A stretch of DNA of 64,000 nt from Gymnogyps californianus (GCF_018139145.2 NC_059486.1:4774001-4838000); one strand, 5' to 3'; shown: positions 23,474-36,700, counted from the first letter of the stretch. The notes: generated by a model from the sequence alone, not told the origin. Made by a program: numbers and translations.

Positions 23474-24900
23474 AGGGCTGCGCCGCCCCGCTGGCGCCCG
23501 CAGGGGGCGCGCGCTCTCAGGCCGCCCGGCGGCGCGCGCCGCCTCCTCCTCCCCGCCCCTGTCCGGGCCGACGGCGGCGGCGCGCGCTGCGCTCCCTGCA
23601 CAGCGCGAGGGGACTGCGGGGGGGGCGAGACAAAAGGCTCGGGCGGCGGAGGGGCGCGCGCCGCGCGGGGCCGCCGCGGCCGCCGGCGCGCGAGCTCCGC
23701 CCGGGCCCGGCCGCCACGAGGCGCTGCGGCCGCGGAGGCCGCCGCGGGAAGGGGCGTGCGCGGCGCGGCTGCAGCGAGCCGGGAGGGAGGGGGCTCCGGC
23801 GGCTGCGGCTCCGGGCTGCCGGCTCCGTCCGTCCCTGTGTGTTTGGAGCGGAGGAAAGATGGCAGCGGCTGCACTTCCTCTTGCACTTTCACCCCTGGGG
23901 GGAGGAGAAGGAGGGGGCGATACCACCCCCCCTACAAAAATCCAGCGGGGGCCCCCGGCTGCTGCTCCCCGACCAAGCGCCGCCGCCGCCGGCTCCGGTC
24001 CGGGCCCGGCCCGCTTCGCTGCACCCGCACCACCGGCGCCGCAAACTTTCCTCTCTTCTTTGGCCGAGAAGACCCCCACCCTATTCATAGAGACCCCCCC
24101 TCCAGCCACTCGGGCTCCCCCCTGCCCCCCCGCTTCCTGCCCCCCTCCCTCCCCGCATCCGCCAATGCAAGAGCAGCCAGAGCCAGCAGGCCGGCCCCCA
24201 CCCCGCCCGCCCGCGGGGGCTGGGGGCTGCAGTCTCCCCCTTCCCCAGCACCGATCCTCCAATGCCGAGCCGGCAGCGAGGCCCCCGCCCGCGGCACACG
24301 GGGGCGGGGGGGCTGTGCTCGCCCCCTCCCCCAAATATCCGGGCTGCAGCTCGCCCCCAGCCCCCCCTCCCGCTGGAGAGAGGAGGAGGGGCCGGCGGGG
24401 GGGGGGGGGGGGCTGCAGGCAACCTCCCCCCCTCCCCAGGCACAAATCGTCCAATGCAAAGCCTCCCGGAGCTGCAGAGGCGCAGAGCGGCCCCCACCTC
24501 CTCGCCTCGCCCGAGGAGAGCCCATCCCAGAGGGGCCAGGGGCTGCAGAGCAGAGCGGCCTCCCCCCGGTCTTTCATTGCATTTCTCACCCCCACCCCCC
24601 AGTACTAGGATCAACTCTCAGCCTGACTAAAAGAGCGAGGCGCCGGCATTGTGGGGGAGGGAAGGAGTACAGCGGGAATTCTTCCAGTGCAAAAATGCCC
24701 TCCCCTCGGGGAGCAGCTGGGAGAAACGGTACCCGCGGGCCGGGGGCTGCAGGAGGCACGGGCAATTGCACAACCCCGAGTGCCTGCCTCCATGTTGGGG
24801 AAACTCTGCCGCCCCGCTGAGCCTCGTGCTGCCCGGGGTTTCCCACGGCACCCAGCGCACCCCACGCTCCAGCGCTGCAAGGCTCCCGCTCCCCTGAAGT
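22900..24900 (-). promoter_or_regulatory. PATZ1: PATZ1 CpG-island promoter and 5' leader
   Basis: The stretch is very GC- and CpG-rich and overlaps the start of the first coding exon, with GC-box-like C/G runs and no TATA box. On the transcribed strand there is no ATG between the start codon and about 24087. Repeated boxes resembling CAATGCAAA/CAATGC and GGGCTGCAG occur at about 24150-24460. The transcription start cannot be placed. A YY1-type AAGATGGCAGCGG on the plus strand at 23857-23869 could serve either direction. Confidence 0.7.
24397..24412 (+). repeat. G16 homopolymer in PATZ1 CpG island
   Basis: Sixteen consecutive G residues lie within a C/G-run-rich segment. Such runs are length-variable and prone to sequencing error. 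Confidence 0.8.
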
Positions 24901-27900
24901 TAGCCTTCCCCAGGCCCTAGGTTAAACAGTCCTAAAGGCACTGCTGTAATTCACGGGCGGGGGTTGCTTGGACTGTCCTAGTGCTGAATCTTCCCTGTGT
25001 GCTCAAGGTCTCTCTATGAAGAGCTTCTATTTCAACATCATCATCATTACTCATTTTCAGCTGAAACTTGCTTTCTGTCTCAGGGAAGAATATTTCTCTA
25101 CTTTTGAAGAAATATCCCCCCCTCCCCCCCAACACACACACTCACTCTCAAAACAGAGTTCTTTGTTTTGTTAAAGACACTTTTTAAAGTGTTCAAGGGC
25201 ACTTTTTCGCATTTGTAACATCAAGCCTAATTAAGAATCCTTGGATGACCTATTCACGATCCAATATCGTCACTTAAACTATTCTGTGGAAAATACTGAA
25301 CTTAGTGCATGCGAGGGCATCACAAACTACAGAGCCTTCCAAGAGCTCGAACCAAGCACTTGAATTAAATAGCGGTGGAACTGAAAAAGCATTCTGAGTA
25401 CTGATGTGCAAATGAGCGCACCAAGCTTCCAACTTCCAAAATGCAATATTACATTAACACTTAAGGCCACACAGTGCCCTCAGCCTGTACACTGGATTTC
25501 TCCTGCTTTTGATAGAAACTTTTTACACTGCAGGCAGAATATTACCAGTAGCTTTTTATTACTGTATTATGTATGCACACACCCTGATACGAACATATAT
25601 TTTTAGAAATTTGAGGTTGAGTGGTAGCAACGCTGACAAACTCAGCTCAAATACACCGTATTATATAGATAATACAGTGCTCACATTCTGTAAGTCTGTT
25701 TGTGTGCCACAGACACAAGAGTTGTACTTGCTACAGTGAGGAAAAAGATTATATTTAAAAATACTAGCCAGGCTGCATGCACACACAGAGAGAGCAGTTA
25801 AAGAACCTGGAATTTGCTTATCTTTCCTAGTGGCTTTGGTCAGTTGTGCGCCTTTCCCCCCAGTGGTTTATTAATTTGCTTTCTTTTAGTCCCCAGCCTC
25901 CTGACATGGTTCCTGCTTCCTATTTCAGTTCCCTCCTTGCCTGTTCTTTGTCTCTCCTCTAGGCAGGGGGAGGGGGGTCCTGCCGCTCTCACTGCACTTT
26001 CCTCAGAACTTTCTCCAGTTGCCATGGAATGTTCTGGTTTCAGCTTCCAACCCTCCCGTTTAAAAGGCACCATCCAACACACCCTGCCTGCTTCTTTAGG
26101 TAAAAGCTAAGTATTCACCCCAAAGCATGGCTGTTTCTTGGCAAGTGACCCGTTCACACTTGCCATGAGGACGCCAGATCAGCACGCTGGGAGCTCATAT
26201 TCTGCATAGTTGCCGGATGCTCGTTAAAGATGACCACCAGCACCTTGCACTCCCAAGGAAATCACAAGGAGACCAACATAACCGTTCGCCTTAGCTCCTC
26301 AGCGCTCTGACATGGTAACAGCTGGATCTCTCCTTTTAGTATTTCCACTCTTACTATACTGGCCTCCCCCACCTTATGGCTTCACCAACACACTTAAAGG
26401 ACCACTTCTTACAACTTTTTCTGGTCCCAAACTTACCCTGGCTCAGAATAGAAGACTATCAAAGGAGTCATTCAACTAGCATTTGTTACAATGTAGCCAA
26501 ATTTCTTCTATTTGCAAATAAGCAGTTTGTGCCATACTGAGACAAAATTTGGCTCATCAGTGTAAACAGACTTGGAAGATGAAGTTCCCTAAATTTAATG
26601 TGATGACTAAATGTCGTTTCCCCATACTTCACTATGTAAGCGTACAGGTATGATTACCTTTGAACTCATTTATCATCACAACTAGCTAGTCACTGTCTTG
26701 AAGACAAAGTCCCAGATGATGTGAAAGAGAGTTTTAAATTTGAATTTAAAAAATTTACATTTTCAGCATACAGAATTTCCTCCCCTTTTCAGATGATTCC
26801 TAATCTATTTACTCTGACATCTTCTGCACTGGGATCTGCTGAACTTCTTTTGAATTAATCTCTCTTTTAAATAAAAGCATTTTCCTCAGCTACTTTATTC
26901 AGCTTCTCACTATTTCCTGTCTCACTTCTGCTCATGGGAATTCCTGAGCTGTCCCTAAATGTTTTGCAGCTGTCTGGTGTCTGCTGAAGCACTTTGATTG
27001 GTATTTCAATAGTATTAAAAATCCTCTTTTGCTCTGAACATGTGTGTACCATTTGGGACTGTACACTGTACATTGCTCACTTTACTGCAGATCAATTGCT
27101 ACTGGCCTTACTCGGAAGTGCAGACCTTAAATTGGTCTGCAAATATAGGAGGTAACAAAAGACTGTGTTACAGTCGAGTCTATTCAAACATATTTGGGTA
27201 TATGTTAATTAGACTTGAGTCATACCTATTTGTTGAACATTCTCAAGTCATGAATCTGTGTAGGTCTTGAAGCTACTGAAATTTTTCAGAATAGTCTCCA
27301 TTATTATACTCTTTAAGAAGGTTAGTTAGTCACTATTTCACATGGATTATAATACTAGCAGAGACATTTCTGCATAGCACTTGTGCCAGCTAACTCAGTC
27401 ATATGAACAGTTTCCTTTTTATGTGTGTTCCACAGAAATATATAACATTGCGCATTTCATGGCACACTTGCAATTTCAGTGAGGAGCTGTCAGTTTTTCT
27501 GAGCTTTCACTGGAATTTTAATTAACTGCGACTGATCTAACAAGCAATTAATTCAGCATTCATTACTTGTTAGGTTGATTATTACTTAAATTTAGTTTTT
27601 AAAGCTTGCTCAATTTTTTATTGGGAATCATCCCATGAGAATGCTAACCCTAGCAGCAAAGATTCTCAGACTTGGAGATAGCACAGTTTCCTCTGTAACC
27701 CACACGTGGGTTAGTGATTTGTCAGCTTTCTCCTCTAGAAGCAGACGAACAACTCTCTTGCTTAAAAATACCTAGAGTTCTCACAAAAACAGCAGTAACT
27801 GCTAATAGGGAGGTATATGATGCTATGAAAAGTATGCAGAAAGAGTTATTTTAAAAAGGGAAAACTGCACTGTTTGCTTTTCTTCTTTTTGATCACTCTC

Positions 27901-28762
27901 CTCACTGCACTCCGTGCTGTGTAGTCCATCTGTTGCATGGCAGTCCATGACAAAGTCTGGGGAGCTGATGCTAAACTACAGAACTTTTTGTTGTTAAACT
28001 AACTTAACACAGTCTTGGAAGCCAACCTTTGATACTTAATCTCCCTTTTGTTCCCCTCATTTCTTCACTCTGCCCAGTTTAACTTATTCTAGACTGCCTG
28101 GAACCAAAGCAACCTAAGCCATTCAAAACAAGATTGCCACATTAAGGATCTGGTCAAAATGGGAATACAACCTAGGATCCATCTAATTGACTCCCCATGA
28201 ATTAGGCATCCATGCCTAGCTAAGCAAACCTGACAGACAACTTTCTCATGTAAAACATACATTACAATACAATCCTAAATATGCAATGCAAGTAGCGAAT
28301 GTTTGGTATTTACAGATTAATAGCTAAACTACTGTGCTGTCCTGAGAAGGACAACTTCTCCATAAATACCAAGTAAACTGGCATAAAAAAAGTTAATTCA
28401 GGAAGACAACTAAGAATGGATACATCTGTATTTCTTACAACATTCAAGAGAGACACAACTTTCTGTCTATTGCCTCAAGAGTCAATTAAGATGTGAATTG
28501 CGTCAACTTCCAGAGTCGCTTCACCTCAGGCAATCAGTATTATGGTTCCACTGAAGACTCAGTACTACGGATCTCAAAAATCTTACCTTTTGATAGTGGG
28601 TTCTCAAAATGTCTTTCCTTCAAACGAGTATGAGGCTGGCCCTTAGTCAGCTCATTATAACCACCTTAAAAAGGTTTGTCTCCTCTTCAGCATGAGCAGT
28701 TCTTCCCTGAAGTACAATAATAGGGTTAATTAGCAGGCAGTTTTCAAATCAAAGTACAATTC

Positions 28763-28778
28763 GGGGGGGGGGGGGGGG
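28763..28778 (+). repeat. G16 homopolymer
   Basis: A run of sixteen G residues lies in an otherwise AT-rich intergenic stretch. It is a simple repeat of uncertain exact length. Confidence 0.8.
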
Positions 28779-29754
28779 AAGGAAATTTGCAAAATTGTAA
28801 AAATTGCAAAAGAAAAAAGAAAAACAACAGAAAAATCACCTTCAAATGAACAGGTTCTCTATATGCCTTAACTTGCAGTTACCCTTTTTTCATGAGGGAA
28901 CTCTGGCAGGTTGGTTACAGTCCCATACCCATAATTCTTAAAATCATAAGTACTCAGGTTGAGGTTATCATTTGATACAATTATTTTTCACTGGACTGGT
29001 GATAATTTCTGAGAGGATATGAAATTTCAAGAGCCTTGTTTCACCTGCAATCATGATTTAATTTCCTCTGTCACCTCCCTCCCACTTTTTAAAATCCTGC
29101 AGAAATCCCCACCACTAAGCTAGAAATGTAGTCCCTACCAAGTCCACAAACACACATGTTGCATTAGTGCAGCTGTTTGCCAGTATATTCTACAGCTTCT
29201 GTCATAAGGTGAATTACCAAAACCACAAGTGCTGTACTACCAGAGTGGCTCTTAAGCTAAAACGACCTTCTCAGTGCACTGTGAATAGACTTGATATCGA
29301 CAAGTATTGGAGCTATTTATTAGAATAAAAAGGAGGAAAATAAAAAAATAATAAAAAAATACCTAAGCGAGCATGCACTGCTTAAGAAGGGTCTTTATGT
29401 GATTTTAATGAAGCATACACTACACAAGTTATCACGATTAATTTCATACTCACAGTTTTTACCATGTTATTTTACAATGCTAAATTTTACATGGTTATCC
29501 AAAAGACTTGCAAGCCTCTTCTCAACATACTTAATTTGCATCTCATGTAAGTAAAACTCTTACTCAAGCTAAAATAATAGCTGTTTCAGAAAGAATTTCA
29601 GAATTTGGCCCATAATGAAGCAACTTATTCAAAATTGGTAGTTGGACAGAAAACACTAAATGCATTAACTATTCAGCTCTCCTGTTGAAGTGATCTACAG
29701 TTATCACACTCGCAGGGCAGTGCTATGGAAACATGAAAGTTTCAATCATTCTGT

Positions 29755-29880
29755 GGCAACTGCACATTCCTGTTGTGCAAAAATAAAACTGAGGCACAAG
29801 TAAAGGAAATGACTTGCTCAAAATCAATGAGTCAGCAGGACTGGAGTGTGTAGAATATGAATTTCTGAAACCCATTTTTG
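29755..29880 (-). repeat. MIR-like ancient SINE remnant, reverse orientation
   Basis: The plus strand reads AAAACTGAGGCACAAGTAAA, GAAATGACTTGCTCAAAATC and GAGTCAGCAGGACTGGAG, colinear with the reverse complement of MIR (aaactgaggcacagagagg, gacttgcccaaggtc, agtcagtggcagagctgg). It is diverged. Confidence 0.6.
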
Positions 29881-32800
29881 CAACAGCCCTCCATCACTTA
29901 GATCTTGCTAACGAGGTATGTGCCATTTCAGTCACATTCCTGTCATTGTAGCTTGATGAAACAAACACTCCTGTTTTTTCCCAATCACTGATTCCATACT
30001 GTGTCATGTTTCTTAATTGTTTGATGAGACAGCCTTTATTTCAGATGCAGTCTTCCTGCATTTTCTAAACAACCTGTAGTATATTGCTTTCCTTACCTTA
30101 TTAAAAATATTATTAGAAAAGTGCTTGTGTTATATACTTTCAATTTATCAGTTAGCAATTCATATGACTACTTGATCATTTGGGTTTTTTTACTCCACAT
30201 CTGAATCTTTATTCTGTGTTGTCTGTCATATAGCAGGCAGTTCGCCATCTGAGAGACTGGCTGTACAACTGTTGTGCAATTTACAACCTTTGGAAATATA
30301 CCCCATCTTGCACTTCATCTACATTTCCTAAATGGAATTCTCTCAATTTAAAAAACATACAGATACATTTTAATAAAAAAAAAAGCAATTCACATACTCC
30401 ATCTTCCGTCAGCACCCACTATAAAGCTCAATTAACCTTTCGAGTAGATCTCAGTCTCTTGCATCTCCTTTCATTTTCTTACAGGTTCCATTGCGGGCTT
30501 TTTCCTCTTCTGACATTATATCCAATTTTCGATGAATATTTTCCTTGATTTTTCCCTTCTCTGACTGACTTTTTTAAATAAACTTTTATCATTTGCAGTC
30601 CATTTTCTAGGTTTGACTGTTGTCCTCAGAGGACATAATTTATCCATTCTCAATTACCCACCTTCCAGTCACTTTCCCAGTTGTCACACCTAACTTCCTA
30701 TGGTCATAACCACCCTGTTCTCCAAGTACCACATCACATAAAGCACCTTTATATTAAAAATTTCACAACAGTCATCACAGTAAATAATTATGTTCTATTC
30801 ACAACCTGGAACCAATCTCTATTGAACAAGCCTTTCTGAAGCTTAGAAGAGGGTGCTGTTATAAACTAATATGAACTACTTTAAATATTCTAACCAATTA
30901 GAAAGTGTTAATTTGGCTAGGAAAAAAGAATCAGAGAAATTATTTTTATTAATTAAACTCTTACTCCCTTCAGGTAATTAAGGACAATACTCAACACTGA
31001 AATAAGTTTTTAGGTGCCTAAATTCCTTATAGGATCTTTGCTTGAGTAACTTTCTGGAAAAAAAAGGATTTAAGAGCATATACTGAGCAGTTGTATGTTA
31101 AGAACACTATGAATACCTAAACCAGGAAAACAAAAACCACCCAGTAACTAAATTTTCAAACCATATGTTTTATTGACATCTTTGTTCATTCAGCCCAAAC
31201 TTGGAAAAATAGTTTTTAGTTAGGCTCAATATATGGGATTTGGAGTGAGTTTGTAAGAACATCTATTACTGTTGCTAGCAACAAGTTCTGAAGTTAGCCA
31301 TCATCTACTGCAAAAATAGAGGTGGTCTTAAACCCTGATTGACCATTCAGAATTTGCATTTTTCTCAGTGTTTCTCCTGTTACTAAAAGGGACCGCAAAC
31401 GTGGACTGATTGTATGGCTGAATTCAGCTGAGGCATAAACAAGTCCAAGTCCATCTGAAGTAAGTAGGAAAAAATTTATACCAGGACCAAATCTGCTATG
31501 TCCTACGTTGAAAACAGATATTGTTCACAAGGAATAACTAGAAAACCATGAACAAATAGACAGTGGTAGATGCATTTACATTTCGCCTAGCTTAGCTGAG
31601 CTAACATTACCAGGAATAGTAATCCCATTTTATTTGAGATTCTATTTTAGTAAGCTCTGTATAAGCTTATATTAATGACAGTTCCTACTATAAACAGTTT
31701 ATGACATTAAAGGCTGCTTTTTTGATCAAGATGAGATAAGCAGGGGATATGCAGAGGCAGAAAGAGATAGCAAATAGCAGCGTGGTTTCCATTGCACTAG
31801 TGCTCTCTTTTTTTTTCTTTTTACTGTAAGTTAAAGAGACTTAATGACCTATAACAATTTTATTACCAAAATTGTTATAAGGTTAGTTAAATTTTGTCAA
31901 TTGTACAATACTCAGAATCCTGTCTGAAGACGTGGCAGGTGATTCTGCAAGTGTCATTATAAACATTTTTACAGTATGGGACCAGGAGAGTATGGTTTTG
32001 TTTAAAAAACATGTTAAGTTGTACATTTAGATACATCATATAAAAACAGACTTTGTAATAAATTGAGACAGAAGAGCCCTCCTAGAAAGGCTACTGAATA
32101 TGGAGAAAAAGGTTTCTATAAATGATTCCAATTCAGACAAAATATGACAGGGAAACAAACTCGGAGACTCTAAAATCCTGAAAACTTATAAAAATGTATT
32201 TCTTTATGTCATAAAAATACTTTTTATTCCAAATCCAACTGTCTGGCTTCTTGTGATACTGTCAAAAGCTGGAGATACTCAGCTCTTTAAAGTTTGAAGG
32301 GACCATTAAAAAAAATCCTTGATCTATTTAATTAGCCTGCATTCAATGGACAGCTACAGATGTCCCTGGGGCAAAGTGGTATGGCCTGGGCTCAGCTGAA
32401 AGAAGCCGTGAGAAAGCCTCAGTATGGAAGTACTGGTTTTATAAAGCGTCAGCTAAAGGCGGCTCTCCTACGAGAAGCGTTAGCAGCTCTACCCGATTCA
32501 GCAGGGCTGTGGAATACATATGCACATCTACACACCTGGTGATGAGCAGTACTGCAAGTGGACTACAAGGAAGACCACGGCAGAGGCAGATCTCCGCGCA
32601 CGTCGAAGCGCCAGGTCCAGTTTAACCACAGGGAAAGGCACACGCCACCTCCCCTCACGGGCAGCGAGTACCCCCGGCTCCATACGCAGGCCTGCTCACA
32701 CACCTGCGAGCCACCCTGCCTCACCACACAGCCGTTTTCCCTCCCATCGCCACTCTTGCCACACCTCGCGCACGTTTTCTCTCACAGACGAGCACCCAGA

Positions 32801-32989
32801 GCCTCAGCCTCACGCCGGCTGCCGCACTCGCTCCCAGCACCACAGCCCTACTGCCTCTCTCACAGAGGAGTACCTCAGCCTCACAACGACCGTTTTTCTC
32901 CCCCCACTCCCGAGCCTCCCCTCAGTTCTCTCGCACACCCGGCTCATGCCGATTCCTACACCCCTACAGCTGCCTCAGCGTCGCTCTCT

Positions 32990-32992
<3 letters not shown>

Positions 32993-33030
<38 letters not shown>
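32993..33030 (+). repeat. (AC)19 microsatellite at the edge of the DRG1 promoter
   Basis: Thirty-eight bases of perfect AC dinucleotide, ended by GTGTCACAC, lie about 350 bp upstream of the DRG1 start codon at the boundary of its CpG island. It is likely polymorphic and a possible Z-DNA former. Confidence 0.95.
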
Positions 33031-33033
<3 letters not shown>

Positions 33034-33044
33034 TCACACACTTT

Positions 33045-33790
33045 CTCTCTCTCGCCCGCTCTCTCTTCCCGGCGCCGCACTCCGCCTCACACCGCTGCCC
33101 GCTGCTGTGAGGCGGCGCGAGGGCTGCGGCGGCCGCGCAGGGGGCGCTGCGGCGCCTCCGGCCAGGTCAGCACGCGGGCTGCAAGCGCGCGAGCCGGGCG
33201 GCGCGCGCCGCGGGCTCTTTCCCGCCTGCCGCTGAGGCGCGCTCCCGCTGCTTCTCGCGAGCGCTGGCCTCGCTCCCGCGAGAGGCCGCTGTGCGCCTGC
33301 GCGCTGCCGGGCCGGGCCGGGCCTGAGGAGGGGTGCTGCTGTGGTGGCTGCCGGCCGGGGCCGAGACCTGCCGCCAAGATGAGCGGCACGCTGGCGAAGA
33401 TCGCGGAGATCGAGGCTGAGGTAACGCGCCGGCCTTCTCCCCAAGGCCGGTCGGGGCTGGGCCAGGCACGAAGCGCTAGACGGGGCGGCCGCGGGGCTCC
33501 GGGGGGGCGGCGGCCGCGGTGCCGCTCCGTGAGCGGGTGACAGGGCCCTGCCGGCGCCGTTGGGGTCGTGAGGCGCCGCGCGGGAGCCGAGGGGCGGCGC
33601 GGCCCGGCAGAGCCTCTCCCGGTGGTGAGTCCTTGGTTCCGTGCTCTTGCAGATGGCCCGGACGCAGAAGAACAAGGCCACGGCTCACCACCTGGGGCTG
33701 CTGAAGGCCCGCTTGGCTAAGCTACGCCGGGAGCTCATCACCCCCAAGGGAGGCGGCGGCGGCGGCCCTGGGGAAGGTGCGTTGTTCTGC
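33045..33790 (+). promoter_or_regulatory. DRG1: DRG1 CpG-island promoter
   Basis: CpG-dense sequence surrounds the first two coding exons, with no TATA box. A TCTCGCGAG element lies at 33253-33261 and a related TCCCGCGAGA at 33274-33283, 96-126 bp before the ATG. These match or nearly match the palindrome TCTCGCGAGA, which is bound by BANP at CpG-island promoters of housekeeping genes. The transcription start probably lies close downstream, but cannot be placed. Confidence 0.7.
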
Positions 33791-36700
33791 GGGAAGGCTC
33801 CGGCTGCCTCGGCGGCCTCTGCAGAAGTGGCCGCTCCTCACTGCCGAAGTGCGGGGTGTGTGACGGAAGTCGATCTAATGGGGGTGGCTCTTGTCCGCTT
33901 AAATCGTGTTAGGCTGTCTGCTGAATAAATCGGAGCAACCTTCTCTCCCTCTTGTCCTTCCCCGTACAGGACCTTAGCCGTGGTTTGTGGGCCTTTCTAG
34001 GGCTTTGGGGTGGAGCCCTTGTTGAAGCATAAATGAAAGGGCTTCTGCATTTTGGCTGATATAGTCGTGTATTTGCAGAAGTCTTAGGGGTTTTACATGA
34101 AGCAGCATCTTGCAGCAGCCATCTGTTTTTATATATAAAGGCGTGAATTGTCTAAGCTGCAGTGCTTAAAGGGAATGCTCCACCTACGCTCAAGTCAAGT
34201 GTAGCCCACTGGGAAGCCTTGCAGCCTGCACTTTATTGACAGGTACATGCCATGGAGTGTTATACAGACAAAGTGGTGCAAGGCAATATAGATTGTGAAC
34301 TCTCTGTTTCATACTCTCATCCTCCTTGTAGGGAGGCTTATCTGGCTTTCACTCAGGCAATATTAAAAGTAATAGCGGGACTGCTGTCCAGAACCTTAGA
34401 AGATAAACGAGTATTTTTACTCCTTATTTGCAGGTTTTGATGTTGCAAAGACAGGTGATGCCCGAATTGGGTTTGTGGGTTTCCCATCAGTGGGGAAGTC
34501 TACTCTTCTAAGTAATCTTGCTGGTGTATACTCTGAAGTGGCAGCATATGAATTCACTACGCTAACTACCGTGCCCGGAGTCATTAGATACAAAGGAGCA
34601 AAGATACAGGTGAGATCTTTTTGTGTTTGTGAGGATAAGATGGTATATATGTATGCAGTGGTGTTATGGCTGAACGGTCTGGCCTGACATTAGCAGGTTA
34701 GAAGTGACATGTAGAAGTGCTTGAGAATACATTGGAAATGTTTCCATGAGGTACTAATTTTACCCTGCTTTCCACTTTGTTCTGGGGAGAAGTTCCTGTG
34801 GTAGTTCTTGTTTTCTCGATGAGATGATCTGTTCCATTGTACCGGTAGGGCACATGAGATAATATAATATAATATATAAGAATCAAGGGGGAAACAATTT
34901 TGCCATATTCTATTCACATTTGCAGTAGAGTCAGCTGGTTTAGGAGAAAGGTAAAAGTAGGAGTTATTTTCTCCGTGAAGAAAAATATTTTTCTCATGAG
35001 TTACTTTCCTTCCTCTGAACAAATAGCTACTTGATCTCCCAGGAATTATTGAAGGTGCCAAGGATGGTAAAGGCAGAGGACGGCAAGTCATTGCAGGCGA
35101 GTATATGAAAGCTGGAGGCAGCATCCTATCACTGGTTCAGTTACTACAGCTTATGAGAATGAAGGGTTGAATCACCGTTTCTGATGTCCTTAAAAAGCTG
35201 AATTGTATGCTGGAATTGAGCTGCCTGCTGTGAAGCAGTAGCCATTTTCATTTCGGTCTGTTTTCAGTTCTGGCTTTATGCATTTGCCGAGTTCATGCTC
35301 TGCATTGACACTGCAGTGAAAGTATATTAATAATTTGGAAGGCAGATGTGATCCCATATTAAACAAGGCTGCTGTCTTCATTTCTTTACCTAGCTTATTG
35401 TCATCAATCTGGGGTCTGAACGTAGACAGGAAGGAAGATTTTTGCAGCCTCTGTGATTCTTATAACATGTAAGGATCTTTCTATCAGTGATGCTTGGCCA
35501 GCACTACAAACTTCAGTCTTATACTGGAATTTAAAAATAAGCAACGTAGTGGCCTTCAGGGGTTTAATATTATTATCAGTCCACTGAGCCATAGTTTATG
35601 TTGTTTTGTCTCAGATTGTGTGAGTGCACTTTTTTGAGAGATTACTTTCTTTTTCTGATTCTTAGTCGCTCGAACCTGTAATCTCATTCTGATTGTTCTG
35701 GATGTGCTGAAACCCCTTGGTCACAAGAAAATCATTGAGAATGAACTGGAGGGATTTGGAATTCGTCTGAATAGTAAGCCTCCCAATATCGGCTTTAAAA
35801 AAAAGGATAAAGGAGGCATTAACCTTACAGCCACAGTAAGTTGGAAGTTTTCTTTAACCCAAATAAAAGAAAAAATTACTTGAAGAAAGAGGCATTTGCA
35901 GTTAATGGTATGCCTGGGACCATTCCCGTGCTATGGCTTCTTTAGAAGCTGAACTGCTGTACTGTGCTGTAGTCAGTTACTTTTCTTGGAGGCCATCCAT
36001 ACCTGTCCTGGGAGCCTGACCAGCTCCTCACTCTCAAATCAGAGGCTTGGTCGCTTTCCAACAATTACAAGTTCCAAGGCCCAAAGGAGAGTGTGCAAAA
36101 ACTGCCTCTCGCTTGGTGGCTACAGCACTCTTCTGGAGAAGATTGCTCAGAGTTCCAGGCCTTGCAACCTGGACTACTCCTCATTTCCCATTTACTACTG
36201 AATCTTTAAAAGTGTAGAAATAGCCAGAGATACGAAAAATCAGAACTCTGCTCTGGGATCTAAGTACCTAACATGTAGTTGTCTGGGCACTGAACTAGTA
36301 GATAGGTGGATTTGTATTGCAACTGGTCCCAGATTGACAGGAAACACTACTTCTGAAATGTCTGATTGCAGCTATCAGTGGGGCATTAATGTAAACAAAG
36401 CTGTTGCAATTTAAATTTTTTTTTCCCTCTCCTGAGGCTGACTATGGTAAAATCATAGTCAAGTCCAGTAACTTACAATGCAGCTATTATTTCTAGTAAT
36501 CTATATGCAGCGATTGCTAGGTGATAGCATTATTAATTGTAATACTTCATTTGACTGTAAACTCTTTCATTCCTTAATACTGTGTTTACGTTCAGTGTCC
36601 TCAGAGTGAGCTGGATACTGAAACAGTGAAGAGCATCTTAGCAGAGTATAAAATTCACAATGCTGATGTCACACTGCGCAGCGATGCCACTGCTGATGAC

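Larger units (their letters stand above)
24900..32990. other. Intergenic region between PATZ1 and DRG1
   Basis: About 8 kb of AT-rich DNA between the divergently arranged PATZ1 and DRG1 promoters. I found no exon with good splice sites and a recognisable product. It contains a G16 run (28763-28778), a MIR-like remnant (about 29755-29880), short A/T tracts and a degenerate avian/reptile repeat motif near 31000-31035. Confidence 0.6.

Noticed and set aside
22178..24595. An 805-codon open frame on the minus strand read as one large protein.
   Set aside because: Only the part from 23473 onward matches PATZ1. The upstream part is low-complexity, GC-driven and has no homology that I recognise; it is kept only as a low-interest finding.
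23120..24820. A 566-codon plus-strand frame opposite PATZ1 exon 1.
   Set aside because: It is antisense to PATZ1 coding sequence and CpG-island leader, is Pro/Arg/Ala-rich as GC-rich shadow frames are, and has no recognisable domain.
32520..33235. Plus-strand frames of about 200 codons upstream of DRG1.
   Set aside because: They cross the (AC)19 microsatellite, giving His-Thr repeats, and lack homology. They are likely promoter-proximal noncoding sequence.
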